15,445 nucleotides of DNA from Microcella sp. (lineage in GTDB: Bacteria; Actinomycetota; Actinomycetes; Actinomycetales; Microbacteriaceae), in contig JAIWOM010000009.1 in NCBI GenBank assembly GCA_020216895.1, positions 1 to 15,445 on the forward strand. Reading direction: 5' to 3'. The notes beneath the pieces were generated by a model. The model did not search any database. It was given only the letters and a program-made list of their open reading frames with translations, and had not been told where the DNA came from. Every line of letters starts with the position of its first letter. Position 1 is the stretch's first letter. The translations under genes were made by a program, and so were the position numbers. Of this stretch, positions 8,849 to 15,445 are shown one piece after another.

Positions 8849-9322
8849 ATGGCTCGACCCGTGCCCGACGACGACGCCGCCCTGCGGTGGGACGACGTCG
8901 ACGACCCCAGCTACCTCGATCCCGGCGCCGCGGAGCCCGAGCCGGAGACGGTCGGACAGGCGGGCGACGCGGACCCCGCATCCGCCGCCGCGACGACGGA
9001 TGCCGCTGCCGACGCCCCCGCCGGTGCCCCGCTGCCCGCCCCGGGCCTGCGCCTGCTCACGGCCCTCTTCGCCCTCGTCTACGTGCTCTGGTCGGTCGGC
9101 TGGATCATCGGAGTGGGTCTGCTGCCGATCAGCGGCCCGACCCTGCTGATCGAGGTGCTGTACCAGTTCAGCGAGTTCCTCGCGATCATCGCCAGCGCGC
9201 TCTGGTTCGCCACGACCGTCTCGCTCACGCGCGAGGGCCGGGCGCTGCATCGCATCGGCTGGCTCGCGCTCGGCACCCTCGTGCTGCTGCCGTGGCCCTT
9301 CGTGCTCGGGGTGGTCGCATGA
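8849..9322 (+). CDS. Unknown small membrane protein with acidic N-terminus
   Basis: I do not recognise the family. The 157 residues begin with about 65 hydrophilic, acidic, Ala/Pro-rich residues (DDDAALRWDDVDDP and so on) that look disordered, followed by three hydrophobic segments at about 68-95, 98-124 and 136-157. The loop after helix 2 is basic (LTREGRALHR), which suggests it faces the cytoplasm. The codon pattern matches its neighbours, so it is very likely a real gene. It overlaps the next gene by four bases (ATGA), so the two products are probably made together. The start has a leaderless-type promoter and no ribosome binding site. Confidence 0.8.
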   Translation: MARPVPDDDAALRWDDVDDPSYLDPGAAEPEPETVGQAGDADPASAAATTDAAADAPAGAPLPAPGLRLLTALFALVYVLWSVGWIIGVGLLPISGPTLLIEVLYQFSEFLAIIASALWFATTVSLTREGRALHRIGWLALGTLVLLPWPFVLGVVA

Positions 9323-9636
9323 CCCGCCTGCACTACGGCGTCGCCGCCCTGCTCTCGATCGTCGTCGGCTGGTTCGTGTTCGACGGCGTGAGCTCGCTCG
9401 TCGGGCTGCCCGCGTTCTACGCCCAGCTGGGCGTGCCCGCCGACGAGGTGCCGTGGGTCGCGCTCTGGATCGGCGTCATCCAGCCGGTCGTGTTCTTCCT
9501 CGCCGGCATCGCGATCGGCCACCGCCGGCCGCTGGCGCAGTTCACTCTCGTGCTGATCACGGCGCTCGCGGTGAGCGCCGCCGCCCGTCTGACGATCATC
9601 GCCGTCGCCACCGGCTCGATCACGCTCGTGGGTTGA
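9319..9636 (+). CDS. Unknown three-helix membrane protein
   Basis: The 105-residue protein consists almost entirely of hydrophobic helices (about 5-28, 45-67 and 73-98) with a short loop (YAQLGVPADEVPWV) between the first two and a basic turn (GHRRP) before the third. No family is recognised. The ATG at 9319 overlaps the stop of the preceding gene, so it is translationally coupled to it; an open reading frame continues upstream but has no supporting homology. Its stop is only eight bases from the end of the convergent DoxX-like gene. A two-subunit membrane complex with the 8849 product is possible but is inference. Confidence 0.8.
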   Translation: MTRLHYGVAALLSIVVGWFVFDGVSSLVGLPAFYAQLGVPADEVPWVALWIGVIQPVVFFLAGIAIGHRRPLAQFTLVLITALAVSAAARLTIIAVATGSITLVG

Positions 9637-9639
9637 CCC

Positions 9640-9657
9640 GCTCGCTAGCCCGCGAGC
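9640..9657. terminator. Weak dyad between convergent genes
   Basis: GCTCGC at 9640-9645 and GCGAGC at 9652-9657 form a 6-bp stem with a 6-base loop between the end of the + strand gene (9636) and the end of the - strand gene (9645). It could serve as a bidirectional terminator, but it is short, lacks T tracts and runs into the - strand coding end. Confidence 0.3.
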
Positions 9658-10064
9658 CCCACCCACAGCACGAGCGCGATCAGCGCCACCTGCAGCGCGA
9701 GCCGCGGCCAAAACGGCACGGCGAACGCCCCGAAGCGGTCGCGGTGCCGCGCCGCATAGGCGTTGGCGGGGAACACGCAGACCAGGAAGACGGCGAGCGC
9801 GATGCCCGCCGCAGCCCGCGTCGGCTCGAACAGCAGCCCGAGCCCGCCGGCGATCTCGGCGACCCCGGTCACCCACACCCACCCCACGGGGCTGAACGGC
9901 CGTCCGTGGAACGCCCGCGGAACCATCGCCGCCATCCCCCGGACGACGGGCGGCACGAAGTGGGCGATGCCGATGCCGACGAACACGACGGCGGTGATCA
10001 CTCGGGCCAGGGCGACGGGGGCACCGAGATCGAGAGCGGCCGCGAGCTCCGGTGCAGCATCCAT
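9645..10064 (-). CDS. DoxX-like family membrane protein
   Basis: The 139-residue integral membrane protein has four predicted helices (about 18-37, 60-80, 84-100, 121-137). The patterns ARVITAVVFVGIGIAHFV, WVTGVAEIAGGLGLLF and FPANAYAA are typical of DoxX/DoxD-like proteins, whose biochemical role is poorly known (some take part in redox or thiol stress complexes). I chose the ATG at 10064 over the upstream in-frame start at 10133 because the family-like sequence begins near it and a -10-like CAGAAT sits six bases before it. It is transcribed divergently from serA and converges on the two small membrane genes, so it is a monocistronic unit. Confidence 0.85.
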   Translation of the reverse strand: MDAAPELAAALDLGAPVALARVITAVVFVGIGIAHFVPPVVRGMAAMVPRAFHGRPFSPVGWVWVTGVAEIAGGLGLLFEPTRAAAGIALAVFLVCVFPANAYAARHRDRFGAFAVPFWPRLALQVALIALVLWVGLAG

Positions 10065-10070
10065 GCCGCC

Positions 10071-10076
10071 ATTCTG
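10071..10076 (-). promoter_or_regulatory. Putative -10 element for a leaderless mRNA (DoxX-like gene)
   Basis: Read on the minus strand this is CAGAAT followed by six bases and then the ATG at 10064, the same spacing as at ilvD and the 8849 gene. The first base differs from TANNNT. There is no Shine-Dalgarno before the start. Confidence 0.45.
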
Positions 10077-10092
10077 GCCGTGCGCCCTGCGA

Positions 10093-10098
10093 TACCCT
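10093..10098 (+). promoter_or_regulatory. Possible -10 element for serA
   Basis: TACCCT fits TANNNT and is the best candidate in the 116-bp divergent region between the DoxX-like gene and serA. It would give a 5' leader of roughly 75 bases. No -35 consensus is visible, so this is a weak call. Confidence 0.3.
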
Positions 10099-10168
10099 GT
10101 GAAGCACCGGTCGCCCCCACTGGCGTAGGCCACCGCATACCACCATGCCCCTGCTGGTACCCCTGCGT

Positions 10169-10173
10169 AAGGA
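10169..10173 (+). promoter_or_regulatory. Ribosome binding site that fixes the serA start
   Basis: AAGGA lies seven bases before the GTG at 10181. The in-frame ATG at 10145 lacks any such site and would add 12 residues not expected of SerA. Confidence 0.8.
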
Positions 10174-10180
10174 CCTCACC

Positions 10181-11773
10181 GTGAGCAAGCCGGTCGTACT
10201 CATCGCCGAAGAGCTGTCACCCGCCACCGTCGACGCCCTGGGGCCCGACTTCGATATCCGCCAGGTCGACGGCACCGACCGCGGGTCTCTGCTCGCGGCG
10301 CTCGCCGAGGCCAACGCGGTGCTCATCCGCTCCGCCACGCAGATGGATGCGGAGGCCATCGCCGCCGGCCCGAACCTGCGCGTCATCGCGCGCGCGGGCG
10401 TCGGTCTCGACAACGTCGACGTGCCTGCGGCGACCCGCGCCGGCGTCATGGTCGTGAACGCCCCGACCAGCAACGTGATCAGCGCCGCCGAGCTCGCCAT
10501 CACCCACCTGCTCGCGCTCGCCCGCCACCTGCCCGCCGCCGACGCGAGCATGAAGGCCGGGCAGTGGAAGCGCTCGGCGTTCACCGGCGCCGAGCTGTAC
10601 GAGAAGACGGTCGGTGTCGTCGGGCTCGGCCGCATCGGCGTGCTCGTCGCCCAGCGTCTCGCCGCCTTCGGCGTCGAGCTCATCGCCTACGACCCCTACG
10701 TGCCGCCGGCCCGCGCGCAGCAGCTGGGCGTCACCCTCGTCGAGCTCGACGAGCTCATGCGGCGCAGCGACTTCATCACCATCCACATCCCGAAGACGCC
10801 CGAGACGACGAACCTCATCGGCGCGGCCGAGTTCGGGCTCGCCAAGCCCACCCTGCGCATCGTCAACGCCAGCCGCGGCGGCATCATCGACGAGGATGCC
10901 CTCCTGGAGGCCCTGACCAGTGGCCGCATCGCGGGCGCCGGTCTCGACGTGTTCGTCTCCGAGCCGCCCACCGGCTCGCCGCTGCTCGGCGCGCCCGGCA
11001 TCCAGCTGACCCCGCACCTCGGCGCCTCGACCGACGAGGCGCAGGAGAAGGCGGGCGTCGCGGTCGCGAGGTCGGTGCGCCTGGCGCTCGACGGCGAGCT
11101 CGTGCCCGACGCGGTCAACGTGGCCGGCGGCGCGATCGACCCGACCGTGCGCCCGGGCATCGCGCTCATGGAGAAGCTGGGCCAGGTGTTCGCCGGCCTC
11201 GCGCACCACTCGTTCGCAAGCATCGACGTCGAGGTGCGCGGCGAGATCGTCGCCCACGATGTCAGCGTGCTCAAGCTGGCGGCGCTCAAGGGCGTGTTCA
11301 GCCGCATCTCGAGCGAGCAGGTCAGCTACGTCAACGCCCCCCTGCTCGCCGAGCAGCGCGGCGTCGCGGTGCGCCTGCTCACCGAGGCCGCCAGCGAGGA
11401 GTACCGCAACCTCCTGACCATCCGCGGCGCGCTCAGCGACGGCACCCAGCTCAGTGTCTCCGGCACCCTGGTCGGCGCGAAGCAGGTGCAGAAGATCGTC
11501 GAGATCAACGGCTACGACGTCGAGGTGCCGATGGCCGAGCACCACATCGTCATGCAGTACACCGACCGCCCGGGCATCGTGGCGATCTACGGCAAGGAGT
11601 TCGGCGAGGCCAGCATCAACATCGCCGGCATGCAGATCGCCCGCCGCGAGGCCGGGGGAGAGGCGCTCAGCGTGCTGACCGTCGACTCGCGGGTGCCCGA
11701 CGAGCTGCTCGACCGGGTGCGCACGGCCATCGACGCCCGCGCGATGTGCGCCATCACGATCGTCGAGCAGTAG
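10181..11773 (+). CDS. serA: D-3-phosphoglycerate dehydrogenase
   Basis: SerA oxidises 3-phosphoglycerate to 3-phosphohydroxypyruvate with NAD+, the first step of serine synthesis in the cytoplasm. The 530 residues fit the long form. The substrate domain is split around an NAD-binding domain with GLGRIG (about 147-152). The catalytic residues Arg232 ([10 protein letters not shown]), Glu261 (DVFVSEPP) and His279 (TPHLGAST) are present. An intervening regulatory domain (about 315-450) and a C-terminal ACT domain (about 456-530, [17 protein letters not shown]) follow, as in mycobacterial SerA, which is inhibited by serine. The GTG start is set by AAGGA at 10169. It stands alone between a divergent gene and leuB, 44 bases downstream, and is probably co-transcribed with leuB. 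Confidence 0.97.
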   Translation: MSKPVVLIAEELSPATVDALGPDFDIRQVDGTDRGSLLAALAEANAVLIRSATQMDAEAIAAGPNLRVIARAGVGLDNVDVPAATRAGVMVVNAPTSNVISAAELAITHLLALARHLPAADASMKAGQWKRSAFTGAELYEKTVGVVGLGRIGVLVAQRLAAFGVELIAYDPYVPPARAQQLGVTLVELDELMRRSDFITIHIPKTPETTNLIGAAEFGLAKPTLRIVNASRGGIIDEDALLEALTSGRIAGAGLDVFVSEPPTGSPLLGAPGIQLTPHLGASTDEAQEKAGVAVARSVRLALDGELVPDAVNVAGGAIDPTVRPGIALMEKLGQVFAGLAHHSFASIDVEVRGEIVAHDVSVLKLAALKGVFSRISSEQVSYVNAPLLAEQRGVAVRLLTEAASEEYRNLLTIRGALSDGTQLSVSGTLVGAKQVQKIVEINGYDVEVPMAEHHIVMQYTDRPGIVAIYGKEFGEASINIAGMQIARREAGGEALSVLTVDSRVPDELLDRVRTAIDARAMCAITIVEQ

Positions 11774-11817
11774 AACTCGCCCGCGCGACGCGGCGCGGTG
11801 CACGAAGGAGGACCCCC

Positions 11818-12864
11818 ATGACCCGCACGATCGATCTCGCCGTCATCGGCGGCGACGGCATCGGCCCCGAGGTGACCGCCGAGGCGCTCAAGGTGCTGCG
11901 CGCCGCGGTCGCCGGTGATGCGACCGTCACCGAGACCGCCTACCCGCTGGGTGCCGAGCACTACCTGGCGACCGGCGAGATCCTCGACGAGGCGACGCTC
12001 GAGGCCCTCGCCCAGCATGACGCCATCCTGTTCGGCGCGGTCGGCGGCGACCCGCGCGACCCGCGGCTCGCCGGCGGCATCATCGAGCGCGGCCTGCTGC
12101 TGAAGCTGCGGTTCGCGTTCGACCACTACGTCAACCTGCGTCCGACGTTCCTCGCCCCCGGCATCGCCTCGCCGCTCGCCGACCCGGGCGCGGTCGACTT
12201 CGTCGTCGTGCGCGAGGGCACCGAGGGCCCGTATGTCGGCAACGGCGGCCGGTTCCGCACCGGAACCCCGCACGAGCTCGCGACCGAGGTGTCGATCAAC
12301 ACCGCGTTCGGCATCGAGCGGGTCGTGCGCTTCGCCTTCGCGCAGGCCGCCGCCCGCCGCCAGAAGCTCACGCTCGTGCACAAGACCAACGTGCTCGTGC
12401 ACGCCGGTGCGCTGTGGCAGAGCGTCGTCGACCGGGTCGCGCCCGAGTTCGCCTCCGTCACCGTCGACTACTTGCACGTCGACGCGGCGACCATCTTCCT
12501 CGCGACCGACCCGTCGCGCTTCGACGTGATCGTCACCGACAACCTGTTCGGCGACATCCTCACCGACCTGGCCGCCGCGATCGGTGGGGGCATCGGGCTC
12601 GCCGCTTCGGGCAACCTGAACCCCGACGGCGCGTTCCCGAGCATGGTCGAGCCGGTCCACGGCTCCGCGCCCGACATCGCGGGGCAGCAGAAGGCCGACC
12701 CGACCGCGGCGATCCTGTCGGCGGCGATCCTGCTCGACCAGCAGGCGCTGCCGGATGCCGCGGGGCGCATCCGCGCCGCGGTGCTCGCCGACCTCGCCGA
12801 GCGCGGCAGTGCCCCGCGCCGCACGAGCGAGGTCGGAGACGCCATCGCCGCCCGCCTGCGCTAA
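11818..12864 (+). CDS. leuB: 3-isopropylmalate dehydrogenase
   Basis: LeuB oxidatively decarboxylates 3-isopropylmalate to 2-oxoisocaproate with NAD+, the last leucine-specific step before transamination. The 348 residues match the actinobacterial form. Visible motifs are GGDGIGPEV near the N-terminus, the arginine-bearing substrate segment [17 protein letters not shown], catalytic Lys189 in [11 protein letters not shown], the metal-binding aspartates 241, 246 and 250 in [11 protein letters not shown], and the NAD-binding [12 protein letters not shown]. The ATG at 11818 has a near-perfect AAGGAGG at 11805-11811. Other leu genes (leuA, leuC, leuD) are not in the window; the product goes to IlvE, encoded next. 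Confidence 0.97.
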   Translation: MTRTIDLAVIGGDGIGPEVTAEALKVLRAAVAGDATVTETAYPLGAEHYLATGEILDEATLEALAQHDAILFGAVGGDPRDPRLAGGIIERGLLLKLRFAFDHYVNLRPTFLAPGIASPLADPGAVDFVVVREGTEGPYVGNGGRFRTGTPHELATEVSINTAFGIERVVRFAFAQAAARRQKLTLVHKTNVLVHAGALWQSVVDRVAPEFASVTVDYLHVDAATIFLATDPSRFDVIVTDNLFGDILTDLAAAIGGGIGLAASGNLNPDGAFPSMVEPVHGSAPDIAGQQKADPTAAILSAAILLDQQALPDAAGRIRAAVLADLAERGSAPRRTSEVGDAIAARLR

Positions 12865-12865
12865 A

Positions 12866-12906
12866 CGGGCGCCAGCGCTCGTTCCGTTCGCGGGCGCCAG
12901 CGCCCG
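12866..12906 (+). repeat. Duplicated 13-bp repeat forming two hairpins after leuB
   Basis: CGGGCGCCAGCGC occurs at 12866-12878 and again at 12891-12903. The second copy extends into a perfect palindrome, CGGGCGCCAGCGCCCG (12891-12906), and the first into an imperfect one (12866-12881). The pair starts two bases after the leuB stop and may act as a terminator without a T tract, or be a short dispersed repeat. Confidence 0.55.
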
Positions 12907-12941
12907 ACGATTGGCCTGAGATCCCGCCCGGGGTCGGGCAG

Positions 12942-12947
12942 TACGCT
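12942..12947 (+). promoter_or_regulatory. Possible -10 element for ilvE
   Basis: TACGCT fits TANNNT in the 138-bp gap between leuB and ilvE and would give a leader of about 50 bases ending in GAGGA at 12993-12997. The only -35-like match, TTGGCC at 12911, is 25 bases away and too far. Weak call. Confidence 0.35.
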
Positions 12948-13002
12948 GTAACCCACGCTCTCCCGGCGACCCCGTGCCGCCGGCGACCTTCCGAGGACTC
13001 CC

Positions 13003-14115
13003 ATGACGACTCTCCTTCCGATGGCGACCCCCGACCTCGCCTGGGCCGTGACCCGCAACGAGGCCGCGAAGCCCGCCGCCGAGCGCGACGCGATCCTCGC
13101 CGACCCGGGCTTCGGCAAGCACTTCACCGACCACATGGTCGACATCTGCTGGAGCGAGCGCGGCGGCTGGCACCGCCCGCGCGTGCAGCCCTACGGCCCG
13201 ATCAGCCTCGACCCGGCCGCGGCCGTGCTGCACTACGGGCAGGAGATCTTCGAGGGCCTGAAGGTCTACCGTCACGCCGACGGCTCGATCTGGTCGTTCC
13301 GCCCCGACGCGAACGCCCGCCGCCTGCAGCGGTCGGCGAAGCGCCTGGCGCTGCCGGAGCTGCCCGAGCAGTACTTCATCGAGGCGCTGCGGCAGCTCGT
13401 CGCGATCGACGGCGACTGGGTGCCGAGCGCTCCCGAGACGAGCCTGTACCTGCGGCCGTTCATGTTCGCCAAGGAGGCCTTCCTCGGCGTGCGGCCCGCG
13501 CACAAGGTCGCGTTCTACGTGATCGCCTCGCCCGCCGGCGCCTACTTCCAGGGCGGCGTGAAGCCCGTGTCGATCTGGCTCTCGACCGAGTACTCGCGCG
13601 CCGGCAAGGGCGGCACGGGGGCGGCGAAGACCGGCGGCAACTACGCGGCCTCCCTCGTCGCGCAGGCGGAGGCGGCCGAGCACGGCTGCGCCCAGGTGCT
13701 CTTCCTCGACTCCGTCGAGGGGAAGTGGCTGGAGGAGCTCGGTGGAATGAACATTGTGCTCGTCTACAAGGACGGCACGCTCGTCACCCCGAAGAGCGAC
13801 TCGATCCTCGAGGGCATCACCCGCGACTCGATCCTGCAGCTGGCGGAGGACCGCGGCCACCGCGTCGAGCGCCGCCGCGTGAGCATCGACGAGTGGCGCG
13901 AGGGTGCCGCATCCGGCGACATCGTCGAGGCCTTCGCCTGCGGCACGGCCGCAGTCGTCACGCCGATCGCGATGATCAAGGCCGCCGACTTCACGATCGG
14001 CAGCCCCGACACCGCGGCCGGCGATCTGACGATGTCGCTGCGGGCCGAGCTGACCGACATCCAGTACGGCCGGCTTCCCGACCCGCACGGGTGGATGCTG
14101 CGGCTGGACGCCTGA
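13003..14115 (+). CDS. ilvE: Branched-chain amino acid aminotransferase
   Basis: This PLP enzyme transfers amino groups between glutamate and the 2-oxo acids of valine, isoleucine and leucine, and so closes all three pathways encoded nearby. The 370 residues match the class IV (BCAT group) family. The catalytic lysine is Lys209 in [11 protein letters not shown]; other family motifs are [50 protein letters not shown] and [13 protein letters not shown]. The ATG at 13003 is preceded by GAGGA (12993-12997) with five bases between. An internal ATG at 13021 is less likely because it is further from that site. A possible promoter of its own lies in the gap after leuB. Confidence 0.97.
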   Translation: MTTLLPMATPDLAWAVTRNEAAKPAAERDAILADPGFGKHFTDHMVDICWSERGGWHRPRVQPYGPISLDPAAAVLHYGQEIFEGLKVYRHADGSIWSFRPDANARRLQRSAKRLALPELPEQYFIEALRQLVAIDGDWVPSAPETSLYLRPFMFAKEAFLGVRPAHKVAFYVIASPAGAYFQGGVKPVSIWLSTEYSRAGKGGTGAAKTGGNYAASLVAQAEAAEHGCAQVLFLDSVEGKWLEELGGMNIVLVYKDGTLVTPKSDSILEGITRDSILQLAEDRGHRVERRRVSIDEWREGAASGDIVEAFACGTAAVVTPIAMIKAADFTIGSPDTAAGDLTMSLRAELTDIQYGRLPDPHGWMLRLDA

Positions 14116-14119
14116 GCGC

Positions 14120-14581
14120 GTGCCCCGCATCGATCCCGACTACGCCCGCATGGCGATGGCGGCCCGCGCGGGCGTCATCGCGCTCGCTCTCGGGGGCGGC
14201 GCCGCCCTCGGGTTCCTGGGCACCTTGGCGCACCAGTCGCTGCCGCCGATCGGCCTGATCATCGCGCTCATCACCCTCGGCCTCTACCTCGCGGGGTTGC
14301 GGGTGTGGGGGGGGGTGCGCGGGCCGGCAACGGCCGGCGCGGTCGGCGCCATCCTGCTCGTGGGACTCATGGCGAGCATCACCGACGGCTCGGTGCTCGT
14401 GCCCGGCAACCCGATCGGCTACGCCTGGCTCATCGGCGTCTCGATGATCGCGCTCGTGGTGCTCGGCTGGCCGCGCATCCAGCGGGCTCCCCGGCGCGCG
14501 GCGACTAGCATGGAGGGCGGTGGCGCTGCGGCGCCCGCATCCCCGCGGTTCACCGAAGAGAAAGACCCCTCACTGCCGTGA
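14120..14581 (+). CDS. Small four-helix membrane protein (possibly DUF6113-like)
   Basis: The 153-residue protein has four hydrophobic segments (about 15-37, 43-63, 70-88, 98-116) and a hydrophilic C-terminal tail (120-153, basic and then Gly/Ala/Pro rich). Its size, helix pattern and place directly before fdxA resemble the uncharacterised DUF6113 family, which I recall near fdxA in other actinobacteria; I hold that match loosely. The GTG at 14120 is four bases after the ilvE stop and has only a weak ribosome binding site; an ATG at 14150 is the alternative. It overlaps fdxA by four bases (GTGA). A run of nine G residues lies inside the gene at 14307-14315, where slippage would break the frame. 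Confidence 0.75.
   Translation: MPRIDPDYARMAMAARAGVIALALGGGAALGFLGTLAHQSLPPIGLIIALITLGLYLAGLRVWGGVRGPATAGAVGAILLVGLMASITDGSVLVPGNPIGYAWLIGVSMIALVVLGWPRIQRAPRRAATSMEGGGAAAPASPRFTEEKDPSLP
14506..14511 (+). promoter_or_regulatory. Possible -10 element for fdxA
   Basis: TAGCAT fits TANNNT inside the end of the preceding membrane gene and would give fdxA a leader of about 60 bases. There is no visible -35, and it lies in coding sequence, so chance occurrence is plausible. Confidence 0.22.
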
Positions 14582-14895
14582 CCTACGTGATCGCCCTTCC
14601 CTGCGTCGATGTCAAGGACCGTGCGTGCATCGACGAGTGCCCCGTCGATTGCATCTACGAGGGCGACCGGATGCTCTACATCCACCCCGACGAGTGCGTC
14701 GACTGCGGCGCCTGCGAGCCGGTGTGCCCGGTCGAGGCCATCTTCTACGAGGACGACCTCCCGGCCGAGTGGAGCGACTACTACACGGCCAACGTCGAGT
14801 TCTTCAGCGAGATCGGCTCGCCCGGCGGCGCCGCCAAGGTGGGCGTGATCGCGGGCGACCACCCGGTCGTCGCCGCGGTGCCCCCGCAGGGCTAG
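14578..14895 (+). CDS. fdxA: 7Fe ferredoxin ([3Fe-4S][4Fe-4S])
   Basis: This small acidic electron carrier of 105 residues starts MTYVIALPCVDVKDRACIDE and closely resembles mycobacterial and streptomycete FdxA/FdxC. Cys9, Cys17 and Cys50 fit the [3Fe-4S] site, and Cys21, Cys40, Cys43 and Cys46 (DECVDCGACEPVCP) the [4Fe-4S] site; Cys25 is an extra conserved cysteine. Residues after 60 form the usual acidic C-terminal extension (YEDDLPAEW). The GTG at 14578 overlaps the previous stop (GTGA), with only a purine-rich GAAGAGAAAG upstream instead of a clear Shine-Dalgarno, so it may depend on translational coupling. Its redox partners cannot be told from the sequence; dapC follows after seven bases. 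Confidence 0.96.
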   Translation: MTYVIALPCVDVKDRACIDECPVDCIYEGDRMLYIHPDECVDCGACEPVCPVEAIFYEDDLPAEWSDYYTANVEFFSEIGSPGGAAKVGVIAGDHPVVAAVPPQG

Positions 14896-14899
14896 CCCT
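14888..14899. repeat. 12-bp palindrome across the fdxA stop
   Basis: AGGGCTAGCCCT is a perfect palindrome containing the fdxA TAG stop and ending three bases before the dapC GTG. It sits where the dapC ribosome binding site would be expected. It may be chance. Confidence 0.4.
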
Positions 14900-14902
14900 C
14901 CG

Positions 14903-15445
14903 GTGACCCGCAGCGCGCTTCCCGACTTCCCCTGGGACTCCCTCGCGCCCTTCGCGGCGCGCGCCCGTGAGCACGCCGACGGCATCGTCGACCTGTCGGT
15001 GGGCTCGCCCGTCGACCCGACGCCTGCGGTGATCCGCGAGGCACTGGTCGCCGCGACCGACGCCCATGCCTACCCGCAGACGATGGGCACGCCCGCCCTG
15101 CGCGAGGCGATCGTGCGCTGGTATGCCCGGCGCCGCGGCGTGGTCGGTCTGACGACGGATGCGGTGCTCCCGACCATCGGATCGAAGGAGCTCGTCGCCC
15201 TCCTGCCGCTGCTGCTCGGCCTCGGGCCCGGCGACACCATCGTGCACCCGCGCACCGCCTACCCGACGTACGCGGTCGGCGCCGCCCTCGTCGGCGCGAC
15301 CGCGGTGGCGGAGGACGACCCCGCCCGCTGGCCGGAGGGCACGCGCCTGATCTGGCTCAACTCACCGGGCAACCCCGACGGCGCGGTGCTGGGGGTCCAC
15401 GCCCTGCGGGTCGCGGTCGCGCGCGCCCGCGCGCTCGGGGCCGTG
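14903..15445 (+). CDS. dapC: Succinyldiaminopimelate aminotransferase, N-terminal part
   Basis: This fold-type I PLP aminotransferase continues past the window end; 181 codons are seen of an expected 360-370. Typical features are the N-terminal LPDFPWDSLAPF, LSVGSPVDPTPAVIREAL, AYPQTMGTPALREAIVRW, GSKELVALLPLLLGLGPGDT and the substrate/PLP segment LNSPGNPDGAVLG. The PLP lysine lies beyond the window. The product acts in the lysine/meso-diaminopimelate pathway. The fdxA-dapC neighbourhood is widespread in actinobacteria and supports the name over a generic aminotransferase. The GTG at 14903 is seven bases after the fdxA stop; the expected ribosome binding site is replaced by a palindrome, so coupling to fdxA is plausible. 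Confidence 0.9.
   Translation, partial: MTRSALPDFPWDSLAPFAARAREHADGIVDLSVGSPVDPTPAVIREALVAATDAHAYPQTMGTPALREAIVRWYARRRGVVGLTTDAVLPTIGSKELVALLPLLLGLGPGDTIVHPRTAYPTYAVGAALVGATAVAEDDPARWPEGTRLIWLNSPGNPDGAVLGVHALRVAVARARALGAV

Noticed and set aside
10145..10180. ATG start for serA 12 codons upstream
   Set aside because: It has no ribosome binding site, and the added residues are not part of the conserved SerA N-terminus, whereas the GTG at 10181 is well placed after AAGGA.
10564..11817. Upstream extension of the leuB frame into serA
   Set aside because: The extension is Arg-rich shadow sequence of serA; the real start at 11818 has a near-perfect AAGGAGG and matches LeuB N-termini.
11587..14130. 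847-codon open frame on the minus strand opposite leuB and ilvE
   Set aside because: It is the mirror of two clear enzymes in very GC-rich DNA, where stop codons are rare on the other strand. The translation is Arg/Gly/Asp/Val low-complexity with no family resemblance.

Overview
The window is high-GC DNA (roughly 70% G+C by eye) with dense ATGA/GTGA gene overlaps, several GTG starts and an actinobacterial gene order (fdxA directly followed by dapC). Codon use, the short [2Fe-2S]-type IlvD and the long SerA with an extra regulatory domain all fit an actinomycete. Microbacteriaceae or a close relative is my best inference, but no rRNA or other marker is present to prove it.

Region 1 (1-3449, + strand) is the end of an Mnh/Mrp-type multisubunit Na+/H+ antiporter operon. 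It holds the last residues of a probable MnhA (or fused MnhA-MnhB), then mnhC, mnhD, mnhE, mnhF and mnhG, all translationally overlapped. Region 2 (3459-8597, + strand) is the common branched-chain amino acid pathway: ilvD, ilvB, ilvN and ilvC. It encodes both acetohydroxyacid synthase subunits, ketol-acid reductoisomerase and dihydroxyacid dehydratase, and ends at a strong 17-bp perfect hairpin terminator. ilvD begins six bases after a -10-like hexamer and has no Shine-Dalgarno sequence, so it is probably read from a leaderless mRNA.

Region 3 (8598-10180) holds a 251-bp intergenic stretch with inverted repeats, two overlapping genes for small unknown membrane proteins (+ strand) and a DoxX-like membrane protein (- strand). 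Region 4 (10181-14115, + strand) returns to amino acid biosynthesis: serA (serine), leuB (leucine) and ilvE (branched-chain aminotransferase). Region 5 (14120-15445, + strand) holds a small four-helix membrane protein, the 7Fe ferredoxin fdxA, and the N-terminal half of dapC (lysine/peptidoglycan precursor pathway), cut by the window end.

Together IlvBN, IlvC, IlvD and IlvE form the complete route from pyruvate to valine (and from 2-oxobutyrate to isoleucine). LeuB supplies one leucine-specific step; leuA and leuCD are not here. The window is mostly conserved core metabolism. I see no defence system, mobile element, CRISPR array, tRNA or rRNA. The points most worth a second look are the putative leaderless promoters, a recurrent GGATGC/GCATCC hexamer that seems to override codon preference, the dyad-rich region ahead of the small membrane gene pair, a G9 run inside a coding region, and the acidic tail on MnhC.
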